Assembly: GCF_002903165.1 (NCBI RefSeq)
Contig: NZ_PPSK01000011.1
Span: 62,001-126,000, forward strand
Length of the DNA stretch: 64,000 nucleotides
From: Halopseudomonas oceani
GTDB lineage: Bacteria; Pseudomonadota; Gammaproteobacteria; Pseudomonadales; Pseudomonadaceae
Direction of reading: 5' to 3'
Shown: positions 52,401 through 62,384 of the stretch, piece by piece
Position numbering within the stretch: the first letter of the stretch is position 1
Layout of the letters: the number at the start of each line of letters is the position of its first letter
Notes under the pieces: generated by a model
Seen by the model: only the letters and a program-made list of their open reading frames with translations
Told to the model about the DNA's origin: nothing
The model's database searches: none
Translations under genes and position numbers: made by a program

Positions 52401-54668
52401 ATGCTCAATACGCTGCGCCGCATCGTTCAGGAGGTCAACTCTGCCAGAGATCTGGCAGCGGCTCTGGACATCATAGTGCAGCGTGTGCGCGAGGCTATGG
52501 GCACCGAGGTCTGCTCGGTATACCTGCTCAACCCCGATATCGGTCGCTACGTGCTGATGGCGACCGAGGGTCTCAACAAGGATGCCGTCGGCGCGGTCAC
52601 GCTGGGCACCAGCGAGGGTTTGATCGGCTACGTTGGTACCCGAGAGGAACCGGTCAACCTCGAAGACGCGGCGTCTCACCCCCGTTTCCGTTACTTTGCC
52701 GAAACCGGTGAAGAGCGCTATGCCTCCTTCCTGGGTGTGCCGATCATCCACCATCGCCGGGTGATGGGGGTGCTGGTGGTGCAACAGAAGGAGCGTCGCC
52801 AGTTTGATGAGGGCGAAGAGGCCTTCCTGGTCACCATGAGTGCGCAGCTGGCGGGTGTTATTGCTCATGCCGAGGCGACAGGCGCGATTGGCGGCCTCGG
52901 GTGGGGTGGTGAGGTGGTACAGGATACCCGGTTCGACGGGGTCGCTGGTGCGCCGGGTGTGGCCATCGGACATGCAGTGGTGATTTTGCCACCGGCAGAC
53001 CTGAAATCGGTTCCCGACAAGCAAATCCAGGACGTTGAGGCGGAAATCGCCTTGTTCCGCCGCGCGAAACACAGCGTGCGGGTCGACATGCAGCAACTGT
53101 CGAGCAAGCTCTCGACCCAGCTGCGGCCGGAAGAGCTGGCGCTGTTTGATGTTTATCTGATGATGCTGAACGACACTGCGCTGGGCAACGAGGTGATCAA
53201 CATCATCCGGACTGGGCAGTGGGCGCAGGGGGCTCTGCGTGAAGTCGTCAGTTCGCATGTCACCCGTTTCGAGTTGATGGATGACCCCTATCTGCGTGAG
53301 CGTGCAGCGGACGTCAAAGACATCGGTCGGCGCATTTTGGCCTATCTGCAGGAGGTTGGCCGACAGGAACTGGTGTTCCCGGATGACACCATTCTGGTCA
53401 GCGAAGAGCTGTCGCCGGTAATGCTTGGCCAGGTGCCGAAAGAGAAGCTGGTCGGGCTGGTGTCGGTGCTTGGCTCGGGTAGCTCGCACGTGGCCATCCT
53501 GGCTCGGGCGATGGGTATTCCGACCGTGATGGGTGCGCTTGACCTGCCCTATACCCGCATCGATGGCATGGAATTGATCATCGACGGTAACCGCGGTGAG
53601 GTCTATTCCAACCCGTCGCCGGAGCTGCATCGCCAGTACCTGGATCTGGTGCGCGAAGAGCGCGAGCTGGTGCAGGGGCTGGAGAAGCTGCGCGACGTGC
53701 CCTGCGTGACGCTCGACGGTCATCGGATGCCGCTGCTGGTGAATACCGGTCTGCAGGCAGATGTGGCCCGTTCGCTGGATCGCGGCGCCGAGGGGGTAGG
53801 GCTGTATCGTACTGAAGTGCCGTTCATGATCCAGGATCGCTTCCCCAGCGAGAAGGAGCAGCAGGCGATCTATCGCGAGCAGTTGGAGGCTTTCCATCCC
53901 CTGCCGGTCACCATGCGCTCGCTCGATATTGGTGGCGACAAGGCGCTGACCTATTTCCCGATCAAGGAAGACAACCCGTTCCTCGGCTGGCGCGGCATCC
54001 GCGTGACCCTTGACCACCCGGAGATTTTCCTGGTGCAGACGCGGGCCATGCTGAAAGCCAGTCAGGGCCTGAATAATTTGCGCATCATGCTGCCGATGGT
54101 GAGCAGCGTATTTGAGGTGGAAGAAGCCCAGCATCTGATCCATCGGGCCTACAGCGAGGTCCGGGATGAGGGGGTCGATGTGCCCATGCCGCCGGTCGGG
54201 GTGATGATCGAGGTGCCTGCGGCGGTTTACCAGGCGCGTGAACTGATTCAACTGGTCGACTTTTTGTCGGTTGGTACCAACGACCTGACCCAATATCTGC
54301 TGGCGGTCGATCGCAACAACCCGCGTGTTGCGGACCTTTACCACTCGCTGCATCCAGCGGTGCTGCAGGCCTTGATCAAGGTCGCCACGGCCTGTCGCGA
54401 GGCCGGCAAGCCAATGAGTGTCTGTGGTGAAATGGCTGGCGACCCGGCCGCTGCGGTGCTGCTGATGGCGATGGGCTGTGACGCACTGTCAATGAACGCG
54501 ACCAACTTGCCCAAGGTCAAGTGGCTGTTGCGTCAGATCAAACTGTCCGACGCCAAGGCTTTGCTGGATGAGGTGATCGAGCTGGACAACCCGCATCTGG
54601 TGCTCAGCACCCTGCATCTGGCGCTGCGCGGCATGGGCTTGGGCAAGGTGCTGTCGCAGCCGCGCTGA
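52401..54668 (+). CDS. ptsP: Phosphoenolpyruvate-protein phosphotransferase PtsP (enzyme I-Ntr)
   Basis: 755 residues. An N-terminal GAF domain (1-155) is followed by the enzyme I modules: swivelling phosphohistidine domain with GSGSSHVAILARAMGIP (His363), and a C-terminal PEP-binding barrel with GVGLYRTEVPFM, LDIGGDKALTYFP, GTNDLTQYLLAVDRNN and MSVCGEMAGDP. It starts the nitrogen-related PTS that phosphorylates PtsO (NPr) and PtsN. The ATG at 52401 overlaps nothing but is two codons inside a TTG-started frame. Confidence 0.96.
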   Translation: MLNTLRRIVQEVNSARDLAAALDIIVQRVREAMGTEVCSVYLLNPDIGRYVLMATEGLNKDAVGAVTLGTSEGLIGYVGTREEPVNLEDAASHPRFRYFAETGEERYASFLGVPIIHHRRVMGVLVVQQKERRQFDEGEEAFLVTMSAQLAGVIAHAEATGAIGGLGWGGEVVQDTRFDGVAGAPGVAIGHAVVILPPADLKSVPDKQIQDVEAEIALFRRAKHSVRVDMQQLSSKLSTQLRPEELALFDVYLMMLNDTALGNEVINIIRTGQWAQGALREVVSSHVTRFELMDDPYLRERAADVKDIGRRILAYLQEVGRQELVFPDDTILVSEELSPVMLGQVPKEKLVGLVSVLGSGSSHVAILARAMGIPTVMGALDLPYTRIDGMELIIDGNRGEVYSNPSPELHRQYLDLVREERELVQGLEKLRDVPCVTLDGHRMPLLVNTGLQADVARSLDRGAEGVGLYRTEVPFMIQDRFPSEKEQQAIYREQLEAFHPLPVTMRSLDIGGDKALTYFPIKEDNPFLGWRGIRVTLDHPEIFLVQTRAMLKASQGLNNLRIMLPMVSSVFEVEEAQHLIHRAYSEVRDEGVDVPMPPVGVMIEVPAAVYQARELIQLVDFLSVGTNDLTQYLLAVDRNNPRVADLYHSLHPAVLQALIKVATACREAGKPMSVCGEMAGDPAAAVLLMAMGCDALSMNATNLPKVKWLLRQIKLSDAKALLDEVIELDNPHLVLSTLHLALRGMGLGKVLSQPR

Positions 54669-54672
54669 GTTG

Positions 54673-55428
54673 TCAGCGCCATTCCCTGCTGGTTTCTCCC
54701 TGTGCTTCCCCGAGTGGTCCAAAACGGCGCTCCGTCAGCCGGATAACGCCGTCTGCCTGCAGCCGCAGTACGCTGCTGGCGCGAGTACCGTACTCCGGGA
54801 TGCCGACGATGAAGGCCGCCGACAGCATCCGCTCCCACTCAAGGCTGATACCGGTACTGGGCAATTGCTCATCGGCGTAGAGCTGGTCATTGGCCAGCAG
54901 TGAAAACAGGGTTTGGTCATCTGCATTCAGGTTCTCGGCCAGATCGTTGCGCAGGCATTGCGTTTTCGGCCAAGGGCTGTCCAGGTCAGCATTGGAAAGG
55001 CCGTAGATACCGGCCTCGAGTTGGCGCGGCTGACCCTGCTGGCTATTGAGGAACCACAGTTGCTCGCGGTCACCAACCAGGAGGTTGAAGCCCGAGTACT
55101 GGTCCAGTGTGCTGTGCAGTTCGCGTAAAAACGCGGCCGGTGAGAGGTTGCCCAGCAGGTAATCCAACGGTAGCTGGCCGCGTGACCTTGGCGCTTTGGC
55201 GGCGCCCGGTGAGCGGATGTTGGTGACGGCCGCGAAGCGACCGTCGCGGGTAACCCCGAGCCAGGTGCCGCCGGCTTCCAGATCCTTGCCTGCTAGTAGG
55301 TCGGGATGGCCCTCTGCGTGCCAGTCTGTCAGCGCCCGGGTGGGGCGGTGATGGAACTCGTCGCGGTTACCGATCAGCAGCAGGGGTTGCTGCGGGGATT
55401 GCTGCCAGGCAAAGGCGATCAGACACAT
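54673..55428 (-). CDS. NRDE family (TANGO2-like) protein
   Basis: 251 residues. Starts MCLIAFAWQQ with the second-position cysteine typical of the family and contains LLLIGNRDEFHHRPT (the NRDE motif), GGTWLGVTRDGRFAAVTNIR and RSRGQLPLDYL. TANGO2 proteins have been linked to haem and acyl-CoA handling in eukaryotes; the bacterial role is not known. GAGGAG precedes the ATG. Convergent with ptsP, four bases apart. Confidence 0.88.
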   Translation of the reverse strand: MCLIAFAWQQSPQQPLLLIGNRDEFHHRPTRALTDWHAEGHPDLLAGKDLEAGGTWLGVTRDGRFAAVTNIRSPGAAKAPRSRGQLPLDYLLGNLSPAAFLRELHSTLDQYSGFNLLVGDREQLWFLNSQQGQPRQLEAGIYGLSNADLDSPWPKTQCLRNDLAENLNADDQTLFSLLANDQLYADEQLPSTGISLEWERMLSAAFIVGIPEYGTRASSVLRLQADGVIRLTERRFGPLGEAQGETSREWR

Positions 55429-55532
55429 CAAGCTGCTCCTCGGTAAGATGGCAGCAGTGTAACCTGTGTGTCGGAGCGGCGCGATCCGCGATAGACTAGC
55501 CGATTTGCGGCGATCCGCTTTCGGGGGGTGTT

Positions 55533-56315
55533 GTGGAGTTCGTGATCTATCTGGTGCTGGGCGGTTTTGCCGGTACGCTGGCTGGCCTGTTCGGCGTTGG
55601 CGGCGGCATGATCATCGTGCCGGTGCTGGTCTACAGCTTCGCCCTGCAGGGCTTTGCGCCCGATGTGCTGACCCATATGGCAGTCGGCACCTCACTGGCG
55701 ACCATCGTCTTTACCTCGATCAATGCGATTCGCGCACATCACGCCAAGGGTGCCGTGCGCTGGCATCTGTTTGTCTGGCTGACGGTCGGCATTGTGCTCG
55801 GGACCGTGCTGGGCGCGCTGACTGCAGCGCAGATCAGCGGCCCCATGCTGCAGAAGATCATTGGTGTCTTTGCCATTCTGGTTGCGATTCAAATGGCCTT
55901 CAAGCTGCAGCCCAAAGCATCGTTGGCGGAGCCGGGCAAACCGGCGCTGGGTGTTGCTGGTGGTGTCATTGGCTGGGCATCCGCGATCTTTGGTATCGGT
56001 GGTGGGTCGCTGACGGTGCCGTTTTTGGTCTGGCGCAGTGTGCCGATGCAGCAGGCGGTGGCGACCTCGTCAGCCTGTGGTCTGCCAATTGCGCTGGCAG
56101 GCGCTGCGTCGTTCATTTTTACCGGCTGGGATGAAACCGGACTGCCTTCCTGGAGTCTGGGATATGTGTATTTGCCGGCGCTGATCGGTATTGCCGCGAC
56201 CAGCATGCTGTTTGCGGGCTTCGGTGCGCGACTGGCGCACCGGTTGTCGCAGGACCTGCTCAAACGCCTGTTTGCCCTGCTGCTGCTTTGTGTTGGAATC
56301 AACTTTCTAGTCTAG
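55533..56315 (+). CDS. TauE/SafE-family membrane exporter
   Basis: 260 residues with eight membrane helices in two repeats, each opening with a glycine-rich motif: GTLAGLFGVGGGMIIVP and ASAIFGIGGGSLTVP. The family exports sulfite, sulfoacetate or related organosulfur acids. The GTG start is preceded by GGGGGTG. It lies nine bases before lgt and may be co-transcribed with it; this linkage is common in gammaproteobacteria. Confidence 0.88.
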   Translation: MEFVIYLVLGGFAGTLAGLFGVGGGMIIVPVLVYSFALQGFAPDVLTHMAVGTSLATIVFTSINAIRAHHAKGAVRWHLFVWLTVGIVLGTVLGALTAAQISGPMLQKIIGVFAILVAIQMAFKLQPKASLAEPGKPALGVAGGVIGWASAIFGIGGGSLTVPFLVWRSVPMQQAVATSSACGLPIALAGAASFIFTGWDETGLPSWSLGYVYLPALIGIAATSMLFAGFGARLAHRLSQDLLKRLFALLLLCVGINFLV

Positions 56316-56324
56316 GGATCTCGC

Positions 56325-57119
56325 ATGTTGACCTACCCGCAGATTGACCCGGTAGCGCTGGCTATCGGTCCGCTGAAGATTCACTGGTACGGTTTGATGT
56401 ACCTGATTGGTATCGGCGGCGCCTGGTGGCTCGCACGTCGACGCCTGGCTGCTTTTGATCCGACCTGGAGCAAGGAAACCCTGTCGGACCTGGTGTTTTG
56501 GGTCGCGCTCGGGGTGATCGCCGGTGGCCGGCTGGGTTATGTGCTGTTCTACGATCTGGCCGCTTACATTCGCGACCCGCTGCTGATACTGGAGATCTGG
56601 AAGGGTGGCATGTCCTTCCACGGTGGACTGCTCGGCGTGCTGATTGCCCTGCTGTGGTTTTCCCGCAAGCACAACAAGCGCTTCTTCGAGTTGGTTGATT
56701 TTGTCGCGCCGCTGGTGCCGATTGGATTGGGGGCGGGCCGTATTGGCAACTTCATCAATGCCGAGCTGTGGGGCAAACCGACCGATCTGCCCTGGGCCAT
56801 GATCTTTCCGACCGATCCGGACCAGCTGGCGCGTCATCCGTCGCAGCTGTATCAGTTTGCGCTCGAAGGTGTCGCGCTCTTTACCATTCTCTGGTTCTAT
56901 TCGCGCAAGCCGCGGCCGACCATGGCGGTCAGCGGCCTGTTTGCCATCTGTTATGGCTGCTTCCGCTTCGCCGTTGAATTTGTCCGCGTGCCGGACCAGC
57001 AGCTGGGCTACCTGGCTTTCGGTTGGCTGACCATGGGTCAGCTACTCTGTATTCCCATGATTCTACTGGGCGCCCTGCTGATGGGGCTGGCCTACCGGCG
57101 TGAGGGGCGCACCGCATGA
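56325..57119 (+). CDS. lgt: Prolipoprotein diacylglyceryl transferase
   Basis: 264-residue, seven-helix inner-membrane enzyme that attaches diacylglycerol to the lipobox cysteine. [11 protein letters not shown], the signature [15 protein letters not shown] and the essential Arg/Tyr positions are visible. The stop overlaps the thyA start (ATGA), a classical lgt-thyA coupling. Confidence 0.96.
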   Translation: MLTYPQIDPVALAIGPLKIHWYGLMYLIGIGGAWWLARRRLAAFDPTWSKETLSDLVFWVALGVIAGGRLGYVLFYDLAAYIRDPLLILEIWKGGMSFHGGLLGVLIALLWFSRKHNKRFFELVDFVAPLVPIGLGAGRIGNFINAELWGKPTDLPWAMIFPTDPDQLARHPSQLYQFALEGVALFTILWFYSRKPRPTMAVSGLFAICYGCFRFAVEFVRVPDQQLGYLAFGWLTMGQLLCIPMILLGALLMGLAYRREGRTA

Positions 57120-57910
57120 AACAGTATCTTGACCTGATGCGCCATGTGCGCGAGAACGGCACCTTCAAGAGTGATCGTACCGGCACAGGCACCTACAGCG
57201 TGTTCGGCCACCAGATGCGTTTTGATCTGGCCGAAGGGTTTCCGCTGGTCACGACCAAGAAGTGCCATCTCAAATCGATCATCCACGAATTGCTGTGGTT
57301 CCTGCAGGGCGATACCAATATTCGCTACCTCAAGGAAAACGGCGTCTCGATTTGGGACGAGTGGGCGGACGAGAACGGCGACCTGGGGCCGGTCTACGGC
57401 TACCAGTGGCGCAGCTGGCCGGCACCGAATGGCGAGTCCATCGATCAGATCAGCAAGCTGATTGCGATGATCAAGAGCAATCCGGATTCGCGTCGGCTGA
57501 TTGTCTCGGCATGGAATCCGGCGCTGGTTGATCAGATGGCGCTGCCGCCCTGTCATGCGCTGTTCCAGTTTTACGTTGCCGACGGCAAGCTGAGCTGTCA
57601 GCTCTATCAGCGTTCGGCCGATATCTTCCTCGGTGTGCCATTTAACATTGCCAGTTATGCGCTGCTGACGTTGATGGTGGCGCAGGTCTGTGACCTGCAG
57701 CTGGGCGAGTTCATCTGGACTGGCGGCGACTGCCACTTGTATGCCAACCATATCGAACAGACCGACCTGCAGCTGAGTCGTGAGCCTCTGCCGTTGCCGA
57801 CCATGAAGCTCAACCCCGAGGTGACTGATCTGTTCGCCTTCCGCTTCGAAGACTTTGAGCTGGTGGGTTATCAGGCTCATCCGCACATCAAGGCGCCGGT
57901 GGCCGTATGA
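57116..57910 (+). CDS. thyA: Thymidylate synthase
   Basis: 264 residues, the length of E. coli ThyA. Catalytic Cys146 lies in [14 protein letters not shown]; folate and dUMP residues lie in [21 protein letters not shown] and HLYANHIEQ. Makes dTMP from dUMP with 5,10-methylene-THF. It overlaps lgt and folA by four bases each. Confidence 0.97.
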   Translation: MKQYLDLMRHVRENGTFKSDRTGTGTYSVFGHQMRFDLAEGFPLVTTKKCHLKSIIHELLWFLQGDTNIRYLKENGVSIWDEWADENGDLGPVYGYQWRSWPAPNGESIDQISKLIAMIKSNPDSRRLIVSAWNPALVDQMALPPCHALFQFYVADGKLSCQLYQRSADIFLGVPFNIASYALLTLMVAQVCDLQLGEFIWTGGDCHLYANHIEQTDLQLSREPLPLPTMKLNPEVTDLFAFRFEDFELVGYQAHPHIKAPVAV

Positions 57911-58419
57911 GTGACATCAAGGTCGCGCTGATCGCGGCAATGGCACGCAACCGGGTGATCGGTCTTGATAACGGCATGCCCTGGCATTTGCCTGAGGACC
58001 TGCGCTATTTCAAGGCGACCACGCTGGGCAAGCCGATCATCATGGGGCGCAAGACCTTTGAGTCGCTCGGTCGACCGTTACCGGGGCGTACCAATATTGT
58101 TGTCAGTCGTCAGGCGGGTCTGCAGCTGACTGGGGCCGAAGTGTTTGGTTCTATTGAAGCTGCGCTGGATTTTGCCCGTCAGCAGGCGACTACTGATGGT
58201 GTGGACGAGGTGATGGTGATTGGCGGCGAGACTTTGTATCGCCAGTGTATGCAGGGGGCAGATCGCCTGTATCTGACGCGCATCGATGCCACGCCCGAGG
58301 GCGATGCCTGGTTTCCGGAGTTTGATGATGCCGACTGGGTTCTGGTCAGCGAGCGCCAGGTTGCTGCGGGCGAGGGATATCCGGCGCACGTCTATCAGGT
58401 GCTTGAACGTCGCCCTTAA
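57907..58419 (+). CDS. folA: Dihydrofolate reductase
   Basis: 170 residues. [29 protein letters not shown] with the conserved acid (Asp in the LPED helix), [12 protein letters not shown] and [10 protein letters not shown] are standard. It regenerates THF from the DHF made by ThyA, with which it is translationally coupled. Last gene of the tauE-lgt-thyA-folA run; the next gene is convergent four bases away. Confidence 0.96.
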   Translation: MSDIKVALIAAMARNRVIGLDNGMPWHLPEDLRYFKATTLGKPIIMGRKTFESLGRPLPGRTNIVVSRQAGLQLTGAEVFGSIEAALDFARQQATTDGVDEVMVIGGETLYRQCMQGADRLYLTRIDATPEGDAWFPEFDDADWVLVSERQVAAGEGYPAHVYQVLERRP

Positions 58420-58422
58420 GGG

Positions 58423-60099
58423 TTAGTTCAGGGAGGTGTTCTCCAACTGCCCGATCAGCTCTTCCAGTGGTCGGGGCATGCCGATCCAGTAGCCTTGCAG
58501 CAGGTTACCGCCCCAGCCAGTGAGTCGCTCCGCCGTGCGGGCGTCCTCGACGTAATTGACGGCCACCTGCTTGTCCATGCCGCGGGACAGGGTAATCAGA
58601 TTTTGCAGGTAGGCGTCCTGTTCCGGGATCCCTGTTTCATTCAGCGACCGGCAGTCCACTTTCACGCCTTTGATCGGCAGGCGGCTCAGGTAGCCGAGCG
58701 CGCCGTATTCCGAGCCAAAATGGTCCAGCCAGATTTCCACGCCCAGCTCATGCAGTGCATTGCACAGTGCTGTCGCTTGGCTGGCATGTTTGAGCAATGC
58801 GTCTTCGCGCAACTCAAGCTGGATCATATGCGGCGGAACCTTGCTGCGCAGCAGTAACTGGCGCAACTGATCGACGAAGCGTGGTTGCTTGAGCTCACGG
58901 TCGCTCAGGTTGATCGACAGGCGACACTGAATGCCGGCATCAAGCCACTGTTTTACTGCCCGCAGGGCTTGATCAATGACCCAATGACCCATAGGCAGGA
59001 TCAGGCCGCTGTGTTCTGCCAGCTTGAGGAATGCGTCCGGCGTCAGCAGGCCGAGCTGTGGGTGCTGCCAGCGCAGCAGCGCTTCCCAGGCAACGGTGTC
59101 GCCGTGATTGGTATCGACGATGGGTTGATAGTGCAGTCGAAATTGCCCTTCCAGCAGGCCATGCCGCAGACCCTGCTCGATATCGAGGTTGTGTCGTGTT
59201 TCGGCGTCGTGCTGGGGATTAAAGAAGGCATAGCCGTTACGCCCGTTCGCTTTGGCGCGATAGAGCGCTTGGTCAGCGTGCTGAAGTAGTTCTGCGGCCG
59301 AGGCGCCGTGCTCTGGAAAGGTTGCAATGCCAACGCTGGCAGAGACCAGTAGGTGGTGGCCGCTGAGGGTGATGGGCTCGCTCAGGGCATGAATGATTTT
59401 GCTGGCAATCAGGGCTGCATCGTTTGGATCGTGCAGGTCATTGAGCAGGGCAACGAATTCGTCACCACCGATCCGGGTAATCAGGTCGTCCTGGCGCATG
59501 GTGCGGCGCAGGCGGTTGGCAATCACCGCCAGTAAGAGGTCTCCCAGGCCGTGGCCGAAGCTGTCATTGATCTGCTTGAAGTAGTCCAGGTCGATATAGA
59601 GCAGGGCGAAGCCGGTAGGGCTCCGTTGGCCGCGCAGGATCATACGGTCCAGCTCTGCCTCGAGCAGGGCGCGGTTACCCAGCCCGGTCAGCGGGTCCTG
59701 CCGTGCCATCTGCTGCAGTTTTTCTCCGCTGCTACGCCGGCGCTCTGCGTTGATCAGAGCGCGCTTGAGAATGTCCGGATTAAGTGTGTCGCGTGGCAGG
59801 ATATCGTCTGCGCCGTTGTCGATGGCGGTACCATCGCGCTCGGCACTGTCGTCGTCACTGATCAGCAGCAGCAACGTGTTGGCGCTGGCGCGGCGGGCGT
59901 CCTGCAAAAGGTCTGGCTCATTAGGTAGCAGGCAGGCGTCATAGCTTTTTGAGCCAAGACGGGTAGCGGTATCACGAAGACTGGTGCAGATATCGACATC
60001 GAGCGGGCCAGCCACAGGCGCACGACAGAGTTCGAGCAGTTGCTCGCGCCTTGCCGGGTTGGTTTCAACCAACAGTATTTTGCGTGCTGCGCGTTCCAT
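58423..60099 (-). CDS. REC-GGDEF-EAL c-di-GMP protein with degenerate REC and EAL domains
   Basis: 558 residues. The N-terminal receiver-like domain (about 7-118) has Pro59 where the phospho-acceptor Asp is expected (DACLLPNEP), so it probably is not phosphorylated. The GGDEF domain (about 133-295) has an intact GGDEF (211-215) and inhibitory site RQDD (202-205). The EAL domain (about 305-550) keeps Glu339, Asn397, Glu429, Asp459, Lys480 and Gln535 but has His460 in place of the second metal-binding Asp and VNYVE (514-518) instead of AEGVE. Cyclase activity is likely, phosphodiesterase activity doubtful. The EAL domain may serve as a c-di-GMP receptor, as in FimX. The upstream 231 bp hold a possible -10 (TATATA, minus strand, 60145-60150). 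Confidence 0.9.
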   Translation of the reverse strand: MERAARKILLVETNPARREQLLELCRAPVAGPLDVDICTSLRDTATRLGSKSYDACLLPNEPDLLQDARRASANTLLLLISDDDSAERDGTAIDNGADDILPRDTLNPDILKRALINAERRRSSGEKLQQMARQDPLTGLGNRALLEAELDRMILRGQRSPTGFALLYIDLDYFKQINDSFGHGLGDLLLAVIANRLRRTMRQDDLITRIGGDEFVALLNDLHDPNDAALIASKIIHALSEPITLSGHHLLVSASVGIATFPEHGASAAELLQHADQALYRAKANGRNGYAFFNPQHDAETRHNLDIEQGLRHGLLEGQFRLHYQPIVDTNHGDTVAWEALLRWQHPQLGLLTPDAFLKLAEHSGLILPMGHWVIDQALRAVKQWLDAGIQCRLSINLSDRELKQPRFVDQLRQLLLRSKVPPHMIQLELREDALLKHASQATALCNALHELGVEIWLDHFGSEYGALGYLSRLPIKGVKVDCRSLNETGIPEQDAYLQNLITLSRGMDKQVAVNYVEDARTAERLTGWGGNLLQGYWIGMPRPLEELIGQLENTSLN

Positions 60100-60330
60100 G
60101 AGTGCGGGCCCAGTCAGCTGGTGTTATTCGTCCATGCACGGTTTTATATAACCCGTATGTTAACGCCGTCACGCTTTGGGAGCCCATCCAAGAGTGGCAA
60201 ACAGCGCGAAATCTCCGACGGGCGGTATGGCTAAATGCCTTCAATGCCGGGATGTCGTCTTTAATTGTTCGTCTTTGTTTGGTATGGCGGGAAGTTGGCG
60301 CGGGTTTTGGCCCGCGCGCTTCGGGAGATG

Positions 60331-62169
60331 TCAACCGTCGAGCAGCGCTTTGTTGCGTACACCGCCCTTGTCGGCGCTGGTCGCCAGCAGTGCGTAGGCT
60401 TTCAGCGCCGTGCTGACTTTACGGGGGCGAGGTGCCGCAGGCTTCCAGCCTTTGGCGTCCTGCGCGGCGCGGCGGCTTGCCAGCTCTTCGTCCGAGACCA
60501 GCAGGTTGATGCTGCGGTTGGGGATGTCGATCAGTACCTTGTCGCCATCCTGCACAAGGCCGATGGCGCCGCCGGCGGCGGCTTCCGGTGAGGCGTGCCC
60601 GATGGACAGGCCACTGGTACCGCCAGAGAAGCGACCGTCGGTCAGCAGCGCACAGTCCTTACCCAGGCCCTTGGACTTCAGGTAGCTGGTCGGGTAGAGC
60701 ATTTCCTGCATGCCCGGGCCACCTTTCGGACCTTCGTAACGAATGATCACGATGTCACCAGCCTTGACCTCGTCGTTCAGAATGCCTTTGACGGCAGTGT
60801 CCTGACTTTCAAAGATCTTGGCGTTGCCCTCGAACACATGGATGGATTCGTCGACCCCGGCGGTCTTCACCACGCAGCCATCAAGTGCGATGTTGCCGTA
60901 CAGCACGGCCAGGCCGCCTTCCTGCGAGTAGGCGTGCTCAACGCTGCGGATACAGCCTTCAGCGCGGTCATCATCCAGCGTGTCCCAGCGCGTGCTCTGG
61001 CTGAACGCGGTCTGGGTCGGGATGCCGGCCGGGCCAGCGCGGAAGAAGGTGCGGACTGCTTCATCGCTGGTCTGGGTGATGTCCCACTGAGCGATAGCAT
61101 CAGCCATGCTGCGGCTGTGGACGGTGCTGACATCGGTATGCAGCAGGCCGCCGCGAGCCAGTTCGCCAAGAATGGAGAAGATGCCACCGGCGCGGTGCAC
61201 GTCTTCCATATGGTATTTCTGGATATTCGGCGCGACTTTGCACAGCTGCGGCACCTTGCGGGACAGGCGGTCAATGTCGCGCAAATCGAAGTCGATCTCC
61301 GCTTCCTGGGCCGCAGCCAGCAGGTGCAGGATGGTGTTGGTCGAGCCGCCCATGGCGATGTCCAGCGTCATGGCGTTTTCGAACGCCTTGAAGTTGGCGA
61401 CATTGCGCGGCAGAACAGATTCGTCGCCTTCGGCGTAGTAGCGTTGGCACAGCTCGACAGCCAGACGGCCTGCACGCAGGAACAGCTGCTCGCGGTCGCT
61501 GTGGGTCGCCAGCGTCGAGCCGTTGCCCGGCAGCGACAAGCCCAGCGCCTCAGTCAGGCAGTTCATCGAGTTGGCGGTGAACATGCCGGAGCAGCTGCCG
61601 CAGGTTGGGCAGGCGCTGCGCTCGTATTCCTCAACCTTCTCGTCTGAGCAGCTGTCGTCGGCGGCAACCACCATGGCATCGACCAGATCGAGGCCGTGGC
61701 TGGCCAGTTTGGTTTTGCCGGCTTCCATCGGGCCGCCGGAAACAAACACCACCGGGATATTCAGGCGCAGGGCCGCCATCAGCATGCCGGGGGTGATCTT
61801 GTCGCAGTTGGAGATACAGACGATGGCGTCGGCGCAGTGGGCGTTGACCATGTACTCAACCGAGTCGGCAATGATTTCGCGACTGGGCAGTGAATAGAGC
61901 ATGCCGTCGTGGCCCATGGCAATGCCGTCGTCCACCGCGATGGTATTGAATTCCTTGGCTACGCCGCCGGCCTTCTCGATTTCGCGGGCGACCAGTTGGC
62001 CCAGGTCCTTCAGGTGAACGTGGCCCGGCACGAACTGGGTGAAGGAGTTGGCGATGGCGATGATCGGCTTCTTGAAGTCTTCGTCCTTCATGCCGGTAGC
62101 GCGCCACAGGGCGCGTGCGCCGGCCATGTTGCGGCCGAAGGTGGACGTTTTCGAGCGGTAATCAGGCAT
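60331..62169 (-). CDS. ilvD: Dihydroxy-acid dehydratase
   Basis: Fe-S enzyme of valine, isoleucine and pantothenate synthesis, 612 residues. Cluster cysteines lie in [10 protein letters not shown] and [39 protein letters not shown] and [20 protein letters not shown] are conserved near the C-terminus. The start at 62169 ([19 protein letters not shown]) matches the family; the open frame extends 16 codons further. Together with ilvA in the same window it covers two steps of isoleucine synthesis. Confidence 0.97.
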   Translation of the reverse strand: MPDYRSKTSTFGRNMAGARALWRATGMKDEDFKKPIIAIANSFTQFVPGHVHLKDLGQLVAREIEKAGGVAKEFNTIAVDDGIAMGHDGMLYSLPSREIIADSVEYMVNAHCADAIVCISNCDKITPGMLMAALRLNIPVVFVSGGPMEAGKTKLASHGLDLVDAMVVAADDSCSDEKVEEYERSACPTCGSCSGMFTANSMNCLTEALGLSLPGNGSTLATHSDREQLFLRAGRLAVELCQRYYAEGDESVLPRNVANFKAFENAMTLDIAMGGSTNTILHLLAAAQEAEIDFDLRDIDRLSRKVPQLCKVAPNIQKYHMEDVHRAGGIFSILGELARGGLLHTDVSTVHSRSMADAIAQWDITQTSDEAVRTFFRAGPAGIPTQTAFSQSTRWDTLDDDRAEGCIRSVEHAYSQEGGLAVLYGNIALDGCVVKTAGVDESIHVFEGNAKIFESQDTAVKGILNDEVKAGDIVIIRYEGPKGGPGMQEMLYPTSYLKSKGLGKDCALLTDGRFSGGTSGLSIGHASPEAAAGGAIGLVQDGDKVLIDIPNRSINLLVSDEELASRRAAQDAKGWKPAAPRPRKVSTALKAYALLATSADKGGVRNKALLDG

Positions 62170-62384
62170 GACGGAAGTCTCGTGGTGTAGTGCAGTTGCG
62201 CAAGCATACCAATTCATGAAGCGGCATGCAGCCGTGTCACCGCCGCAGACCGCTAGTCTGTTTGAGTTACAGAGGATTTTGGCGCGATGTTGTATTGATA
62301 TTGGTAGGCGTCGTTTTCACCTGATGATCTGCGTTTTTACGCGGGTTACCCGGGTTCCTGCCAAATCAAAATGGAGGCGGTTCT

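Noticed and set aside
60298-60317. GCGCGGG/CCCGCGC inverted repeat downstream of ilvD
   Set aside because: No T-run follows on the minus strand, so it is not a convincing terminator; left as an unassigned stem.
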